Shown here piece after piece: positions 53,969 to 62,155 of a DNA stretch of 64,000 nucleotides. This DNA comes from Sphingobium lactosutens. GTDB lineage: Bacteria > Pseudomonadota > Alphaproteobacteria > Sphingomonadales > Sphingomonadaceae. A model generated the notes under the pieces. That model was not told the origin of the DNA. It made no database searches and saw nothing but the letters and a program-made list of their open reading frames with translations. Position 1 is the first letter of the stretch. Each line of letters opens with the position of its first letter. The stretch spans positions 124,001-188,000 of the forward strand of contig NZ_QJQX01000052.1 of the NCBI RefSeq assembly GCF_013393185.1, given 5' to 3'. A program made the position numbers and the translations under genes.

Positions 53969-54244
53969 ATGTTTGGGGCCGGAGTCACATCTGCTGAAGG
54001 GCTGAAAGCGCGCGCGCTCGCTGCTCGCGAGCAATTTGCTGCGTCCGGCACGAACATCAGCGAATGGGCGCGGGAAAAAGGCTTCTCGGTAAGCCTTGTC
54101 CAGTCCGTCTTGAGCGGGAAGCGCGCCTGTCGTTATGGCGAATCGCACCGCATCGCCGTTGCATTGGGCATCAAGGAAAACGTCCCTCCGCCCGGCGTCG
54201 ACCCGGCGGACAAGGGCGAGCGGCCGATCGGGCTTCGGGGATGA
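53969..54244 (+). CDS. Cro/Ner-like DNA-binding protein
   Basis: This 91-aa protein has the helix-turn-helix ISEWAREKGFSVSLVQSVLS and ends with a Pro-rich segment. It is divergent from the repressor and first in the rightward operon, as expected for a Cro/Ner-type antirepressor. The ATG at 53969 is used; a Met 15 codons upstream is possible. It overlaps the next frame by 4 bp. Confidence 0.8.
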   Translation: MFGAGVTSAEGLKARALAAREQFAASGTNISEWAREKGFSVSLVQSVLSGKRACRYGESHRIAVALGIKENVPPPGVDPADKGERPIGLRG

Positions 54245-54528
54245 TGATGCCATCGTCATATCCCAGCGCTATGGCCGCTGCATTGGCACGTAACGGACAA
54301 TCCCTTGCGCTGCCTGCCCATATCGAGACCCCCGGCTTCTGCACTATGCGACCAAGCGCCGGGCATCCTGCCGCCACTGACGCATTGGCTTCGCGGCGTA
54401 GCGCGCCAGTGGCGGTTATTCTTTACCAAGGGCGGCCGGCCGCCCTGGACCTGCAGCAGCCTGGCCGGGCGCGCGGTCCATCCCATTTCAGCCTTCGGGT
54501 CGCACCAAGGTCGGGAGCCGGCAAATGA
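54241..54528 (+). CDS. hypothetical protein (95 aa) in early operon
   Basis: This is supported mainly by 4-bp ATGA overlaps at both ends. The composition (Pro/Arg/Ala-rich, no clear domain) is unusual for a folded protein, so it may be a translated linker. Function unknown. Confidence 0.4.
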   Translation: MMMPSSYPSAMAAALARNGQSLALPAHIETPGFCTMRPSAGHPAATDALASRRSAPVAVILYQGRPAALDLQQPGRARGPSHFSLRVAPRSGAGK

Positions 54529-55010
54529 CGAAGCTGCGTCCACCGATATCGATCGATGCCGCTCTCGCGCGCATCGCGGGCCAGTTGCCCGGCAGCTGGG
54601 CCGAGATGGCCAGCGTTACCGGCTACGCCGATCGGACGGTGCGCCGCTGGGGCGACTTCGACGCGGCCGTCGATGATATCGAGGCGCGCGACATTCCCAT
54701 GCGCGCCGCCTGCAAGCTGGATATCGCTTATCAGGCGGCAGGCGGCATCGGCGCGCCAATTCTCGAAGCCTATGCCGATCTTGTGAAGGTCGCTGCCTCC
54801 GAAGCTTTCGCCTGCAAGCAGCAGCTGCTGGTGGCGACGATGGACTTCATGACCGAGAATCATGAGGCCGAGCAGGCGCTGCTGGAAGCGACCAGGCCCG
54901 ACGCCGGCCCGGCCGAGATCGCCAACGCGAAGAAGCAGCTCCTCGACGTCCGCGAAGATGTCGACCAGTTGATCGCCGGCCTCGCTGGCAACCAACGCGC
55001 GCCGCCCTGA
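54525..55010 (+). CDS. helix-turn-helix phage regulator-like protein (161 aa)
   Basis: It has an N-terminal HTH region SWAEMASVTGYADRTVRRWG at about 24-43, then long helices (LKVAASEAFACKQQLLVATM) and an acidic-helical C-terminus. It resembles sphingomonad phage CII/Cro-like regulators in layout; no named family. It starts at the ATG at 54525 overlapping the previous stop. Confidence 0.65.
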   Translation: MTKLRPPISIDAALARIAGQLPGSWAEMASVTGYADRTVRRWGDFDAAVDDIEARDIPMRAACKLDIAYQAAGGIGAPILEAYADLVKVAASEAFACKQQLLVATMDFMTENHEAEQALLEATRPDAGPAEIANAKKQLLDVREDVDQLIAGLAGNQRAPP

Positions 55011-55119
55011 TCCCGTGCAGGGGACGCCCGAACAATCCACCTCATTCGATCCGGCCAGCCTGTAGCGCGTGACGCGCCTTCGGGATGGCATTTTTGCTGC
55101 CCGAAGGATGCCAATCGCC

Positions 55120-55521
55120 ATGACGCCCGGCACCTATCTGCAACTCCGCCGCAAGGCCGCCGGCCTGTCGATCGAAGACGTCGCCGGTGCGGTAAGAACC
55201 GTGCCGCATCTGGCTGAGATTGATCGCGCCGCTTTCATCCGCCTGATCGAGTCAGACATCGCTGCGCCCGTTTGGGACGTGATCGAAGCATTGTCCGGCG
55301 CGTTCGCGCTTGACCGCGACGTCGTCGATTTGCTTCGCCTGGCCCAGGACTTCCCACGCCATTTCAAGGCGATCGACTTGAGCCTGCCGCAGATCTGCAA
55401 GCAGTGCGGCTGTTCGGACTGCGATCCCTGCATCGTCAATGGTCGCAGCTGCGCCTGGTCGGCACCGGATCTTTGCAACGCTTGCTCCCCCTCGCTTCAG
55501 GAGGCTGCCCATGTCGCGTGA
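55120..55521 (+). CDS. XRE-like protein with C-terminal Cys-rich zinc motif
   Basis: This 133-aa protein has an XRE-type helix-turn-helix at the N-terminus (MTPGTYLQLRRKAAGLSIED) and a cysteine cluster CKQCGCSDCDPC...CNAC at the C-terminus that probably binds zinc. The ATG at 55120 or an ATG four codons earlier can be the start. It overlaps the following gene by 11 bp. Confidence 0.7.
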   Translation: MTPGTYLQLRRKAAGLSIEDVAGAVRTVPHLAEIDRAAFIRLIESDIAAPVWDVIEALSGAFALDRDVVDLLRLAQDFPRHFKAIDLSLPQICKQCGCSDCDPCIVNGRSCAWSAPDLCNACSPSLQEAAHVA

Positions 55522-55696
55522 AGTCCTTCATCCGATCCATTGCCCTTGCTCCTGCTGCCGCCATCCGGCCGAGGAAGCGATCAGTCCGGATCAGGCTGCA
55601 ATCATCCACGGCCTGGCGGCGGGCGTGCTGTTCGGCGGCGCTGTCGCCGCGATCCGCTACATCCCGGCCCTTGTCGACTGGCTGATGGCGGCATGA
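55511..55696 (+). CDS. small Cys-containing membrane protein (61 aa)
   Basis: MSREVLHPIHCPCSCCRHPA has four cysteines; one hydrophobic helix (LAAGVLFGGAVAAIRYIPAL) follows. It overlaps both neighbours, the second by 4 bp. The role is unknown. Confidence 0.55.
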   Translation: MSREVLHPIHCPCSCCRHPAEEAISPDQAAIIHGLAAGVLFGGAVAAIRYIPALVDWLMAA

Positions 55697-56016
55697 GCAT
55701 CACGATCCTGCTCAGCGGCATCGGTATGCCGCCCGGCGACCTGCTCCCGCTCGATCATGTCGCAATCACCGACCATGGCACGGCCTGGCTCCCGGACGCG
55801 CATCGTCCGGGCGCGCGTCGGGAACTGCAACTATGCCATGGCCTGGGGATCGCATGGGCGCCTGCGGCAGAAGTCGGCCGCGTCATTCTCTACATGATCG
55901 GCGGCAATCCCATGCAGCCGACGGATGAAGCGCTCGCGATCGACATGCCGATCGGTGGCCTCGAAACCTACATCGCGGATCTCCAGTCGATCCTGCGCCA
56001 GGCAAAGGCCGGATGA
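55693..56016 (+). CDS. hypothetical protein (107 aa)
   Basis: MSITILLSGIGMPPGDLLPL and later MPIGGLETYIADLQSILRQA. No domain is recognised. ATGA overlaps at both ends support translation as part of the operon. Confidence 0.55.
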   Translation: MSITILLSGIGMPPGDLLPLDHVAITDHGTAWLPDAHRPGARRELQLCHGLGIAWAPAAEVGRVILYMIGGNPMQPTDEALAIDMPIGGLETYIADLQSILRQAKAG

Positions 56017-56411
56017 TGCGGTCGCAGCGCATCCTGACCAACGAGCAGCTGGACGAGATGGCTACGCTGCGCGAACGCGGCTGGTCCGCGCCGCGCATCG
56101 CCGCCCATTTCGCCGGCGAGGGTGCGCCTATCAGCAAGTCGACGGTTTACGGACAGTGCAAGCGCATTGGCGCCGACGTGCCAGCGCGTCTCCAGCACAA
56201 GACTTTCCAGCGCCGCGATCCATACTGGCGCGCGGGGCAGGCTGTTCGCCCCTGGTCCGCTGAAGAAGACGGGATGCTACTCGACCTGGAGCAGCGCGGC
56301 ACGCGCATCAACGCGATCGCGCGTCAGCTCGGCCGCGCCAACAGCAGCGTGCGCGGCCGCCTTCTGACGCTCGCCCGCCGCGAAGCCCGGTCCGAGGGCA
56401 CACGGCTGTGA
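56013..56411 (+). CDS. tandem helix-turn-helix protein (132 aa)
   Basis: The N-terminal HTH is EQLDEMATLRERGWSAPRIA with SKSTVYGQCKRIG. A second, Myb/GcrA-like HTH follows: RPWSAEEDGMLLDLEQRGT and INAIARQLGRANSSVRGRL. It probably binds DNA and regulates element or host genes. The start overlaps the previous stop by 4 bp, and the stop overlaps the next GTG. Confidence 0.75.
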   Translation: MMRSQRILTNEQLDEMATLRERGWSAPRIAAHFAGEGAPISKSTVYGQCKRIGADVPARLQHKTFQRRDPYWRAGQAVRPWSAEEDGMLLDLEQRGTRINAIARQLGRANSSVRGRLLTLARREARSEGTRL

Positions 56412-56593
56412 AGGCCAACCCTGGACATCGGCCGAGCGACGCGGTGGGAAAGCGCGTGCGGGTATGGCTCGCCCATGGCGGGGAAGGGGCCACCTACCAC
56501 GACGCACCTGCGGCTGGCTGGGCGGCGGACGATTGCAACTGGTCGATCCAGGGCTGGCCCTACGACATCGCCTTTTACGAGGTGCTTCGGTGA
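56408..56593 (+). CDS. small hypothetical protein (61 aa)
   Basis: The GTG at 56408 overlaps the previous stop. The sequence includes RVRVWLAHGGEGATYHDAPA and DCNWSIQGWPYDIAFYEVL. No domain is recognised; it is part of the same operon. Confidence 0.5.
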   Translation: MKANPGHRPSDAVGKRVRVWLAHGGEGATYHDAPAAGWAADDCNWSIQGWPYDIAFYEVLR

Positions 56594-56862
56594 GCCGCGT
56601 CGGTCGCGCCTTTCCTGAAGCCGCGTCGCCCTGCACCTGTGCCGAGTGCCAGGCGCTCGATGCTGAATTTCCGGATGAGGGGCACCAACTCGCCCTGACG
56701 ATCGCACGGGCGTCTGCGCCCGCCTCTATTCACCGTCTGCCGGCGGCTCCCCCCAATACAATCGCCCGGCAGGCGGTGACGGCTCCGCCCCCGGAGCCGC
56801 CCCGGCCGGCTGCTGCCCTGTGGCCGGCCGGGGATTCGCCCTCCATGCAGCGGAGAACGTCC

Positions 56863-58974
56863 ATGTCCTTTACGACGATGACGATCGGCGATCTATGTGT
56901 TTCGCCGTACAATTGCCGAACCAACGAAGCCGATGCCAACGCCGTCGCCGGCATGGCGGAATCGCTCCTTAATCGCGGACAGCTCTACCCGTTGGTGGTG
57001 CATCCCATGCCCGGCACCAAAGGCAAGAAGCGTAAGTACGGCGCGCTCGCAGGAGGGCGCCGTTTTCGTGCTTTCACGCTGCTGGTGACCGAAGGCAAAC
57101 TGCCGGCAGACCATCCGATCGACGTCATCGTGCGGGACATCACGGACGAAGGCGAATTGCGCGAGTTGAGTCTCGCCGAGAACCTGGTTCGCCGCGATCT
57201 GCGCCCATATGAGGTCTATGCTGCCGTCGCCCGCGCTCATGCGAAGGGGCGCTCGCTGAAGGAAATCGCCGAAACCAACGGCCAGACGATCGCCACCGTG
57301 CGTGGCTGGGCACGCCTCGGCGCGCTGCATCCGACGATCTTCGCCGCGCTTGAGGCCGGCAGTATCAGCCAGGACGAGGCGAAGGCCTTTGGCGCGACCG
57401 AACATCAGGATCTCCAGCTCAAGATCTTCGAGCAGCTGCAGCGATCGGGCGGAGCCACCAGCGCGGCCGGCATCCGCCGGCTTCTGAAGGTGGGCGACAG
57501 CGAACTGGCTACAATGCTCCGCTTCGTTGGCGAGGAAGCCTATGCGAAGGAAGGCGGCCGATACGAACTGGACCTGTTCGCTGACCAGGCCGACCAGCGC
57601 GGCCGCATCGAGGATGAAGGCCTGCTGATCAAGCTGGTCGAGGCGAAGCTGGAGCGCAACCGTGCGCTGCTTCGCCGACAGGTCCAGAACCACACCCCCG
57701 GCCGGGATTTGCGCTTCGAAGCCCGACCGCCGCGTGACGGCGAATTCGGCGGCATCGCTCGGGATCTCGAGATCAGCGTCGAGCCCGCCGACATCGACCC
57801 GCAGGACGTCGATCGCGCGGAGGTCGTCCACCAGGAAATGACCCGTCTGGAAAAGCTCGCGACTGATCTGCTGGCGGATCCGGACATCGATCAGGCGACG
57901 AAGGATGCCGGCATTGCCGATATCGATGTCGATTACGAGCCGCTCGAGACGGAATTGGCCGCGATCGACGAACGGCGTGCGCTGGCATTGCCAGAAGGCG
58001 AGATATTCGCGACGCTTGAGATCGAGCAGGACGGAAGTCTCGAACAGCGTTTCTGGTGGGCGACCCGCAAGGCGAAGCGCGTTGCGGCGCGCCCCGCCAT
58101 ACCGGCGCCAGTCTCGACCGGCCCGATCGCGAAGCGCGCGGCCGCTGCGGCGATGAGTGCTTTGATGCCCAAGCCTGCCGCTGGCGGCTCGGCGCTCGAC
58201 AACAGCTATGGCTACGCCGAGCGGCAGAAGGCGGACGCCGCGATCAAGGATCAGTTCGGCCTGACGTCCGATGGCGTCCAGGTGATGCGCTGCCTGCGCC
58301 GCGAAGTCCTGCGTTGCGCGCTCCTCGATGACGCAGAGGCCGATGGCGTCTACGGCCGCGACTATGCGATCTGGGCGCTCCTGCGTTACGAGCTGGCTGG
58401 CGGCTATGGGTTCGAGGTAGGCGCCCGGCGCCTCGCGAGCGGCTATGAATCTTCGATCGAATATTCTGAAGGGGTTCAGTCCCATGTGAAGCGGTCGCTC
58501 GCTGGCATGCGTTGGCACAGAGAGACATCGGATCTTCGCGCCCATGAAAGCATGAGCGGCACTGATCTCGTCAGCGCCTTTCGCGCGTTTCACGCCGCAA
58601 GCGAGGAGTGGAAGAACAAGGCGGCAGCCTATCTGGCGGGGCTGGTACTGGAGCGCAGCCTCATTGCGCCGGGATATCAGATCCCGGTCCACGATCTGCT
58701 CGCTGAGCGCGTGAACCTGCGGGAAGCCGACATCCGCGCTTATGCGGAGCCGACCGAGGAGCTGGTAGACCTGTTGCCGAAGGCGCACCGCCTGGCGCTG
58801 GCCGAACCGCACGTCGATAAGATGGCGTTCGGCACCTGGGGCAAGTTGAAGGCGGGCGAGCTGACTGCGCCTGTCACCCGCGCGCTGCACAAGGCCAAGA
58901 ATTGGGTGCACCCGTTGATGCGCTTCGATCGACCACCAGGTCGTTCGCCTGAAGCGCGGGAAGCGGCCGAATGA
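56863..58974 (+). CDS. large ParB/RepB/Spo0J-like protein
   Basis: This 703-aa protein has the ParB N-terminal nuclease/CTPase-like domain with NRGQLYPLVVHPMP, GALAGGRRFRAF and ELSLAENLVRRDLRPYEVYA, and then an HTH region (SLKEIAETNGQTIATVRGW). The long C-terminal part (after about 250) is unlike chromosomal ParB. The ATG at 56863 is preceded by CGGAGA; an in-frame GTG at 56590, overlapping the previous stop, would add 91 residues with an odd Pro-rich composition. No ParA is nearby, so it may regulate or help replication/segregation. It overlaps the next gene by 4 bp. Confidence 0.88.
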   Translation: MSFTTMTIGDLCVSPYNCRTNEADANAVAGMAESLLNRGQLYPLVVHPMPGTKGKKRKYGALAGGRRFRAFTLLVTEGKLPADHPIDVIVRDITDEGELRELSLAENLVRRDLRPYEVYAAVARAHAKGRSLKEIAETNGQTIATVRGWARLGALHPTIFAALEAGSISQDEAKAFGATEHQDLQLKIFEQLQRSGGATSAAGIRRLLKVGDSELATMLRFVGEEAYAKEGGRYELDLFADQADQRGRIEDEGLLIKLVEAKLERNRALLRRQVQNHTPGRDLRFEARPPRDGEFGGIARDLEISVEPADIDPQDVDRAEVVHQEMTRLEKLATDLLADPDIDQATKDAGIADIDVDYEPLETELAAIDERRALALPEGEIFATLEIEQDGSLEQRFWWATRKAKRVAARPAIPAPVSTGPIAKRAAAAAMSALMPKPAAGGSALDNSYGYAERQKADAAIKDQFGLTSDGVQVMRCLRREVLRCALLDDAEADGVYGRDYAIWALLRYELAGGYGFEVGARRLASGYESSIEYSEGVQSHVKRSLAGMRWHRETSDLRAHESMSGTDLVSAFRAFHAASEEWKNKAAAYLAGLVLERSLIAPGYQIPVHDLLAERVNLREADIRAYAEPTEELVDLLPKAHRLALAEPHVDKMAFGTWGKLKAGELTAPVTRALHKAKNWVHPLMRFDRPPGRSPEAREAAE

Positions 58975-59360
58975 TGACCAATCTCGAAACGGGCGCCCAA
59001 TATGCCGACGCGCTGCGTCAGGCGGCACACCAACGCGGTGTGCCGCTTACCGCGTTTATTGCGCCGCTGACCGCCAGCCCGCGCAAATTCATGACGCAGC
59101 TGACGGAGGCCAGGGCGCCCCGGCCGCTGACGCGCAACCGGATCCGCGCGCTCCTGGACGAAACGACCATGCCCCGGCCGCGCGGGATCCGCCTCGTTGA
59201 TGATGCGCCAAGGAAAGAGGCGATAGATAGTCCGCCTGCGCAAATCCCGGAGCGCGTCGATCGGGAACCGTGCCCACGGTGCGCGGTGCGGGCGGACGTT
59301 GGGTGTCGGCACCGGCCCTGGACGCTGAAGTCGGGCACGGGGAACCTCAATGGCCTGTGA
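58971..59360 (+). CDS. hypothetical protein (129 aa) with Cys pairs
   Basis: ATGATGACC overlaps the ParB-like stop. The N-terminal half is helical (AQYADALRQAAHQRGVPLTA), with CPRCAVRADVGCRHRP near the C-terminus, a possible zinc site. Its stop overlaps the next gene by 11 bp. Function unknown. Confidence 0.6.
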   Translation: MMTNLETGAQYADALRQAAHQRGVPLTAFIAPLTASPRKFMTQLTEARAPRPLTRNRIRALLDETTMPRPRGIRLVDDAPRKEAIDSPPAQIPERVDREPCPRCAVRADVGCRHRPWTLKSGTGNLNGL

Positions 59361-59613
59361 TCTCGTCCAGTTGCCGCGCGGCGGCACCGCGATCGTCTGC
59401 ACGTCAGGGCCTCGGCCCCGCTGCGATTGCGGCCGGCCCGCGCCGTTTCTCTGCGACTGGAAAGTGCCCGCGCATCGCAGCGGTACATGCGACGAAAAGA
59501 TCTGCGCGCGCTGCGCGCTCTCACCCGCAGAGGAAAAGCACCTCTGCCCAGCCCACGCAAAAGCGTTTCAGGAATGGAAGCGCGCGCGGGAAAACCAAAG
59601 GACGCACGCATGA
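59350..59613 (+). CDS. small zinc-finger-like protein (87 aa)
   Basis: The sequence has several Cys pairs, PRCDCGRPAPFLC, TCDEKICARC and HLCPAH, probably binding zinc. Similar proteins occur in proteobacterial prophages. The ATG at 59350 is out of phase with the previous gene; the stop overlaps the alpA start by 4 bp. Confidence 0.7.
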   Translation: MACDLVQLPRGGTAIVCTSGPRPRCDCGRPAPFLCDWKVPAHRSGTCDEKICARCALSPAEEKHLCPAHAKAFQEWKRARENQRTHA

Positions 59614-59822
59614 TGGACGCCACCAGTATCGCGCCTGGTGATCGCCTGCTCACCCTCCGTCAGGTTCGGGAAATCGTACCGAAGGACAAGGCCACGATCT
59701 ATCGCTGGATAAAAACGGGGAATTTCCCTGCCGGCTATCAGATCGGCCCCGCCAGCGTCGCCTGGCTGCAGTCGGAGGTCACCGCCTGGATAGCCGAACG
59801 CCTCCGAAAGCCACCGACTTAG
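59610..59822 (+). CDS. AlpA family regulator/excisionase
   Basis: This 70-aa protein has the AlpA pattern RLLTLRQVREIVPKDKATIYRWIKTG and ends in WLQSEVTAWIAERL. AlpA-type winged-helix proteins act as excision factors or activators of integrase genes in P4-like and satellite elements. It lies next to attR, at the far end from the integrase. The start ATG overlaps the previous stop (ATGA). Confidence 0.88.
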   Translation: MMDATSIAPGDRLLTLRQVREIVPKDKATIYRWIKTGNFPAGYQIGPASVAWLQSEVTAWIAERLRKPPT

Positions 59823-59897
59823 CGGGGGCATTATTGGGGGTCTCAAAGAGTTTCGGGGAAATAAAACTCATGTTTTTCAGCGCATCTACGGTCAATG

Positions 59898-59916
59898 TCG
59901 AATCCCACCCCGTCCG
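59898..59916 (+). repeat. attR (copy of tRNA-Ser 3' end)
   Basis: It matches 43240-43258 in all 19 positions; the flanking bases differ. It is the right boundary of the element. About 170 bp follow before mltB, with no gene seen. Confidence 0.88.
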
Positions 59917-60085
59917 GGTCCATGCTTGCGCTGGCCCGCTATCCTGTTCAAAGTCGCGGAATTCGTTGTAACATACCCCGCCCGGCGGCCGTCAAATCGC
60001 GCAAGGCACGGTTCGTCGACTAATCGACAGTCCATGTCCAATAAGGGGGTTCCCCGCCTTGCACGGCCTGTGCCACAAAAGAGCC

Positions 60086-61135
60086 ATGGGAGATTCTTTG
60101 CGCTCATCCGTCCTGTCATTGCTGCTTGGCCTGGCTTCCGTCACCGCGGGCAGTCTGGCTGTCGGCCCCGCCCAGGCTCAGGACGATGCCGGTTTTCAGG
60201 CCTATCTCGACAGCCTGCGGCCCAGGGCGCGCGCCTTGGGCATCCGCGACGCCACGCTGAACAGCGTGTTCCCGACGCTGACGCCCAACCCGCGCGTGGT
60301 TCAGCTCGACCAGAGCCAGCCGGGTGGGGGGGCTTATTCGCCCATTCCCAATTTCGAACCCTATCGCCGTCAGCATGTCGATGCGGCACGGATCGGCCGC
60401 GGCCGCACGGCCTATCAGGCGAACCGTGGGCGACTGGCGCGGATCGAGGCGGAAACCGGCGTGCCCGAAGAGATCATGGTGGCCATTTATGGGCATGAGA
60501 CCAATTATGGGGCCTATACCGGCGATTTCGACCTGATCCGATCGCTCGCAACCCTGTCCTGGGAAGGGCGGCGGCGCACCCTGTTCGAACCGGAGCTGCT
60601 GGCGACGCTCAAGATGCTCGACAATGGCGTCCCGCGCAGCCGGCTGGTCGGCAGCTGGGCGGGCGCGACCGGCTATCCGCAATTCCTGCCCAGCGTCTAT
60701 CTGCGCCTTGCGAAGGATGGCGATGGCGATGGGAAGGCGGATATATGGACCAGCGAAGCAGATGCGCTGGCCTCGATCGCCAATTATTTCGTCCATTCCG
60801 GCTGGCGGCGTGGCGAGCCGTGGGGCGTCGCCGTCGCCGTGCCGGCCGGCTTGAACCGCGCCGGCATCGCCGCGCGCACGACGCCCGCCCGCTGTCCACG
60901 CGTGTTCAACCGGCATAGCCGCTGGCTGACCATGGCCGAATGGCGCAAGCTGGGGCTGGTGCCTGCCGATGGCCGTTGGCCGGCCGACACTATGCTGGCG
61001 ACGCTGCTGGAACCGGACGGGCCGAGCAAGACGGCCTATCTGCTGACCAGCAATTACCGGGCGATCCTCGATTATAATTGCTCCAACTTCTATGCCTTGT
61101 CGGTGGGATTGCTGGCGGATGCGGTCAAACAATAA
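60086..61135 (+). CDS. mltB: MltB-type lytic murein transglycosylase
   Basis: This 349-aa protein has a signal peptide (MGDSLRSSVLSLLLGLASVT..., cleaved near AQAQ) and the MltB domain: VPEEIMVAIYGHETNYGAYT with the catalytic Glu, SWAGATGYPQFLPSVYLR, and DIWTSEADALASIANYFVHS. It cuts peptidoglycan glycan strands with 1,6-anhydro formation. The ATG at 60086 is used. It starts the cell-wall/tmk operon, overlapping the next gene by 17 bp. Confidence 0.92.
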   Translation: MGDSLRSSVLSLLLGLASVTAGSLAVGPAQAQDDAGFQAYLDSLRPRARALGIRDATLNSVFPTLTPNPRVVQLDQSQPGGGAYSPIPNFEPYRRQHVDAARIGRGRTAYQANRGRLARIEAETGVPEEIMVAIYGHETNYGAYTGDFDLIRSLATLSWEGRRRTLFEPELLATLKMLDNGVPRSRLVGSWAGATGYPQFLPSVYLRLAKDGDGDGKADIWTSEADALASIANYFVHSGWRRGEPWGVAVAVPAGLNRAGIAARTTPARCPRVFNRHSRWLTMAEWRKLGLVPADGRWPADTMLATLLEPDGPSKTAYLLTSNYRAILDYNCSNFYALSVGLLADAVKQ

Positions 61136-62108
61136 GCTGCTGGCCAGCGCGGTTCTGATGCTGTCGATGATCGGCGGCGGGCTGCTCCATGCCCAGCCGG
61201 GCAAGACCGGCGCGGGCAGGGCTGGCCGCGGCATGGTCGCCGACGCGCCGGCCATGATCGGTCCACCCTATGCGATTGGCGGCGTCACCTACACGCCGAC
61301 CGACCCGGCCGCGTACGACGAAGTCGGCTATGCCGGGCGATCCGACGAAGGCAGCCAGAATGGCGCCACCGCCAACGGCGAGCCGTTTGTAGCATCGGCG
61401 ATCAGCGCCGCGCACAGGACGCTGCCGCTGCCCAGCTATGTCGAGGTGACGGCGCTGGACAGCGGCAAGACCATTTTGGTGCGCGCCAATGATCGTGGCC
61501 CGATGCGCAACGACCAGATCATTGCCCTGTCGCCGGGCGCCGCTGCGCAGCTGGGCGTCAGCGGCGCGGGCGTGGTGCCGGTGCGGGTTCGGCGGGTCAA
61601 TCCACCCGAGCAGGAACGGGCTGTGCTTCGAGCCCATGGCAGAGCGGCGGAGCGACTGGAAACCCCGGCAGCCTTGCTCAAGGTGTTGAGGGAGAAGCTG
61701 CCGCACGCCGGACCGGAGGCTGCGCCGGCTCTTTCAGCCAGGGCGAAGACTGCGATTGCACCCACGAAGTCGGCCCCTGCGATCAGGCCGGGCGCCGATT
61801 TCGATCAGGCCACCGTGCCCGCGCCGTCAAGGCCAGCGCCCTCACGACCCGCAGCGAAACCAGCCCCTGCGGCGACCACAGCAGCCCCGGCCAGGGGCGG
61901 CTATGTCGTGCAGGTGGGCGCTTTTTCGACCCAGGCCCGTGCCGAGACCCTCGCCAAAAGCATAGGCGCCCATGTCGAACCGGGCGGCGCCATGTGGCGC
62001 GTGCGCTTCGGCCCTTATCCGACGCAGCAGGCTGCACAGGCCGGTGTCCGCGCTGCGGCGACCAAGGGCTTTGAGAATGCGCGTATCATGGCTAATGACG
62101 CGCGATAG
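61119..62108 (+). CDS. RlpA-like septal ring protein with SPOR domain
   Basis: This 329-aa exported protein has an N-terminal signal (MRSNNKLLASAVLMLSMIGG), an RlpA double-psi beta-barrel domain (ATANGEPFVASAISAAHRTL, VRANDRGPMRNDQIIALSPG), an Ala/Pro-rich linker and a C-terminal SPOR domain (YVVQVGAFSTQARAETLAKS) that binds denuded septal peptidoglycan. It overlaps mltB, so both peptidoglycan hydrolases are co-expressed. Confidence 0.92.
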   Translation: MRSNNKLLASAVLMLSMIGGGLLHAQPGKTGAGRAGRGMVADAPAMIGPPYAIGGVTYTPTDPAAYDEVGYAGRSDEGSQNGATANGEPFVASAISAAHRTLPLPSYVEVTALDSGKTILVRANDRGPMRNDQIIALSPGAAAQLGVSGAGVVPVRVRRVNPPEQERAVLRAHGRAAERLETPAALLKVLREKLPHAGPEAAPALSARAKTAIAPTKSAPAIRPGADFDQATVPAPSRPAPSRPAAKPAPAATTAAPARGGYVVQVGAFSTQARAETLAKSIGAHVEPGGAMWRVRFGPYPTQQAAQAGVRAAATKGFENARIMANDAR

Positions 62109-62155
62109 AAATCGTGGTCCGAGAGCGATTCCATCCTAGCCGAAGGCAGTTTCCG

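Larger units (their letters stand above)
43240..59916. mobile_element. integrated phage-satellite-like element in tRNA-Ser
   Basis: An exact 19-bp copy of the tRNA-Ser 3' end (43240-43258) recurs at 59898-59916. Between them lie a tyrosine integrase beside attL, a divergent repressor/Cro-like switch, a long rightward operon ending in AlpA beside attR, a LexA-like wHTH regulator, a toxin-antitoxin pair, DUF3164, tail-protein-like fragments, Com and Dam. No terminase, portal, capsid, complete tail module, lysis or conjugation gene is seen. Size (16.7 kb) and content fit a phage satellite or reduced prophage; which of these is not settled by sequence. Confidence 0.88.

Noticed and set aside
43240..59916. 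Complete transposable Mu-like prophage
   Set aside because: DUF3164 and Com are Mu-like, but there is no MuA/MuB transposase, portal, capsid or protease gene, and integration is by a tyrosine recombinase at a tRNA.
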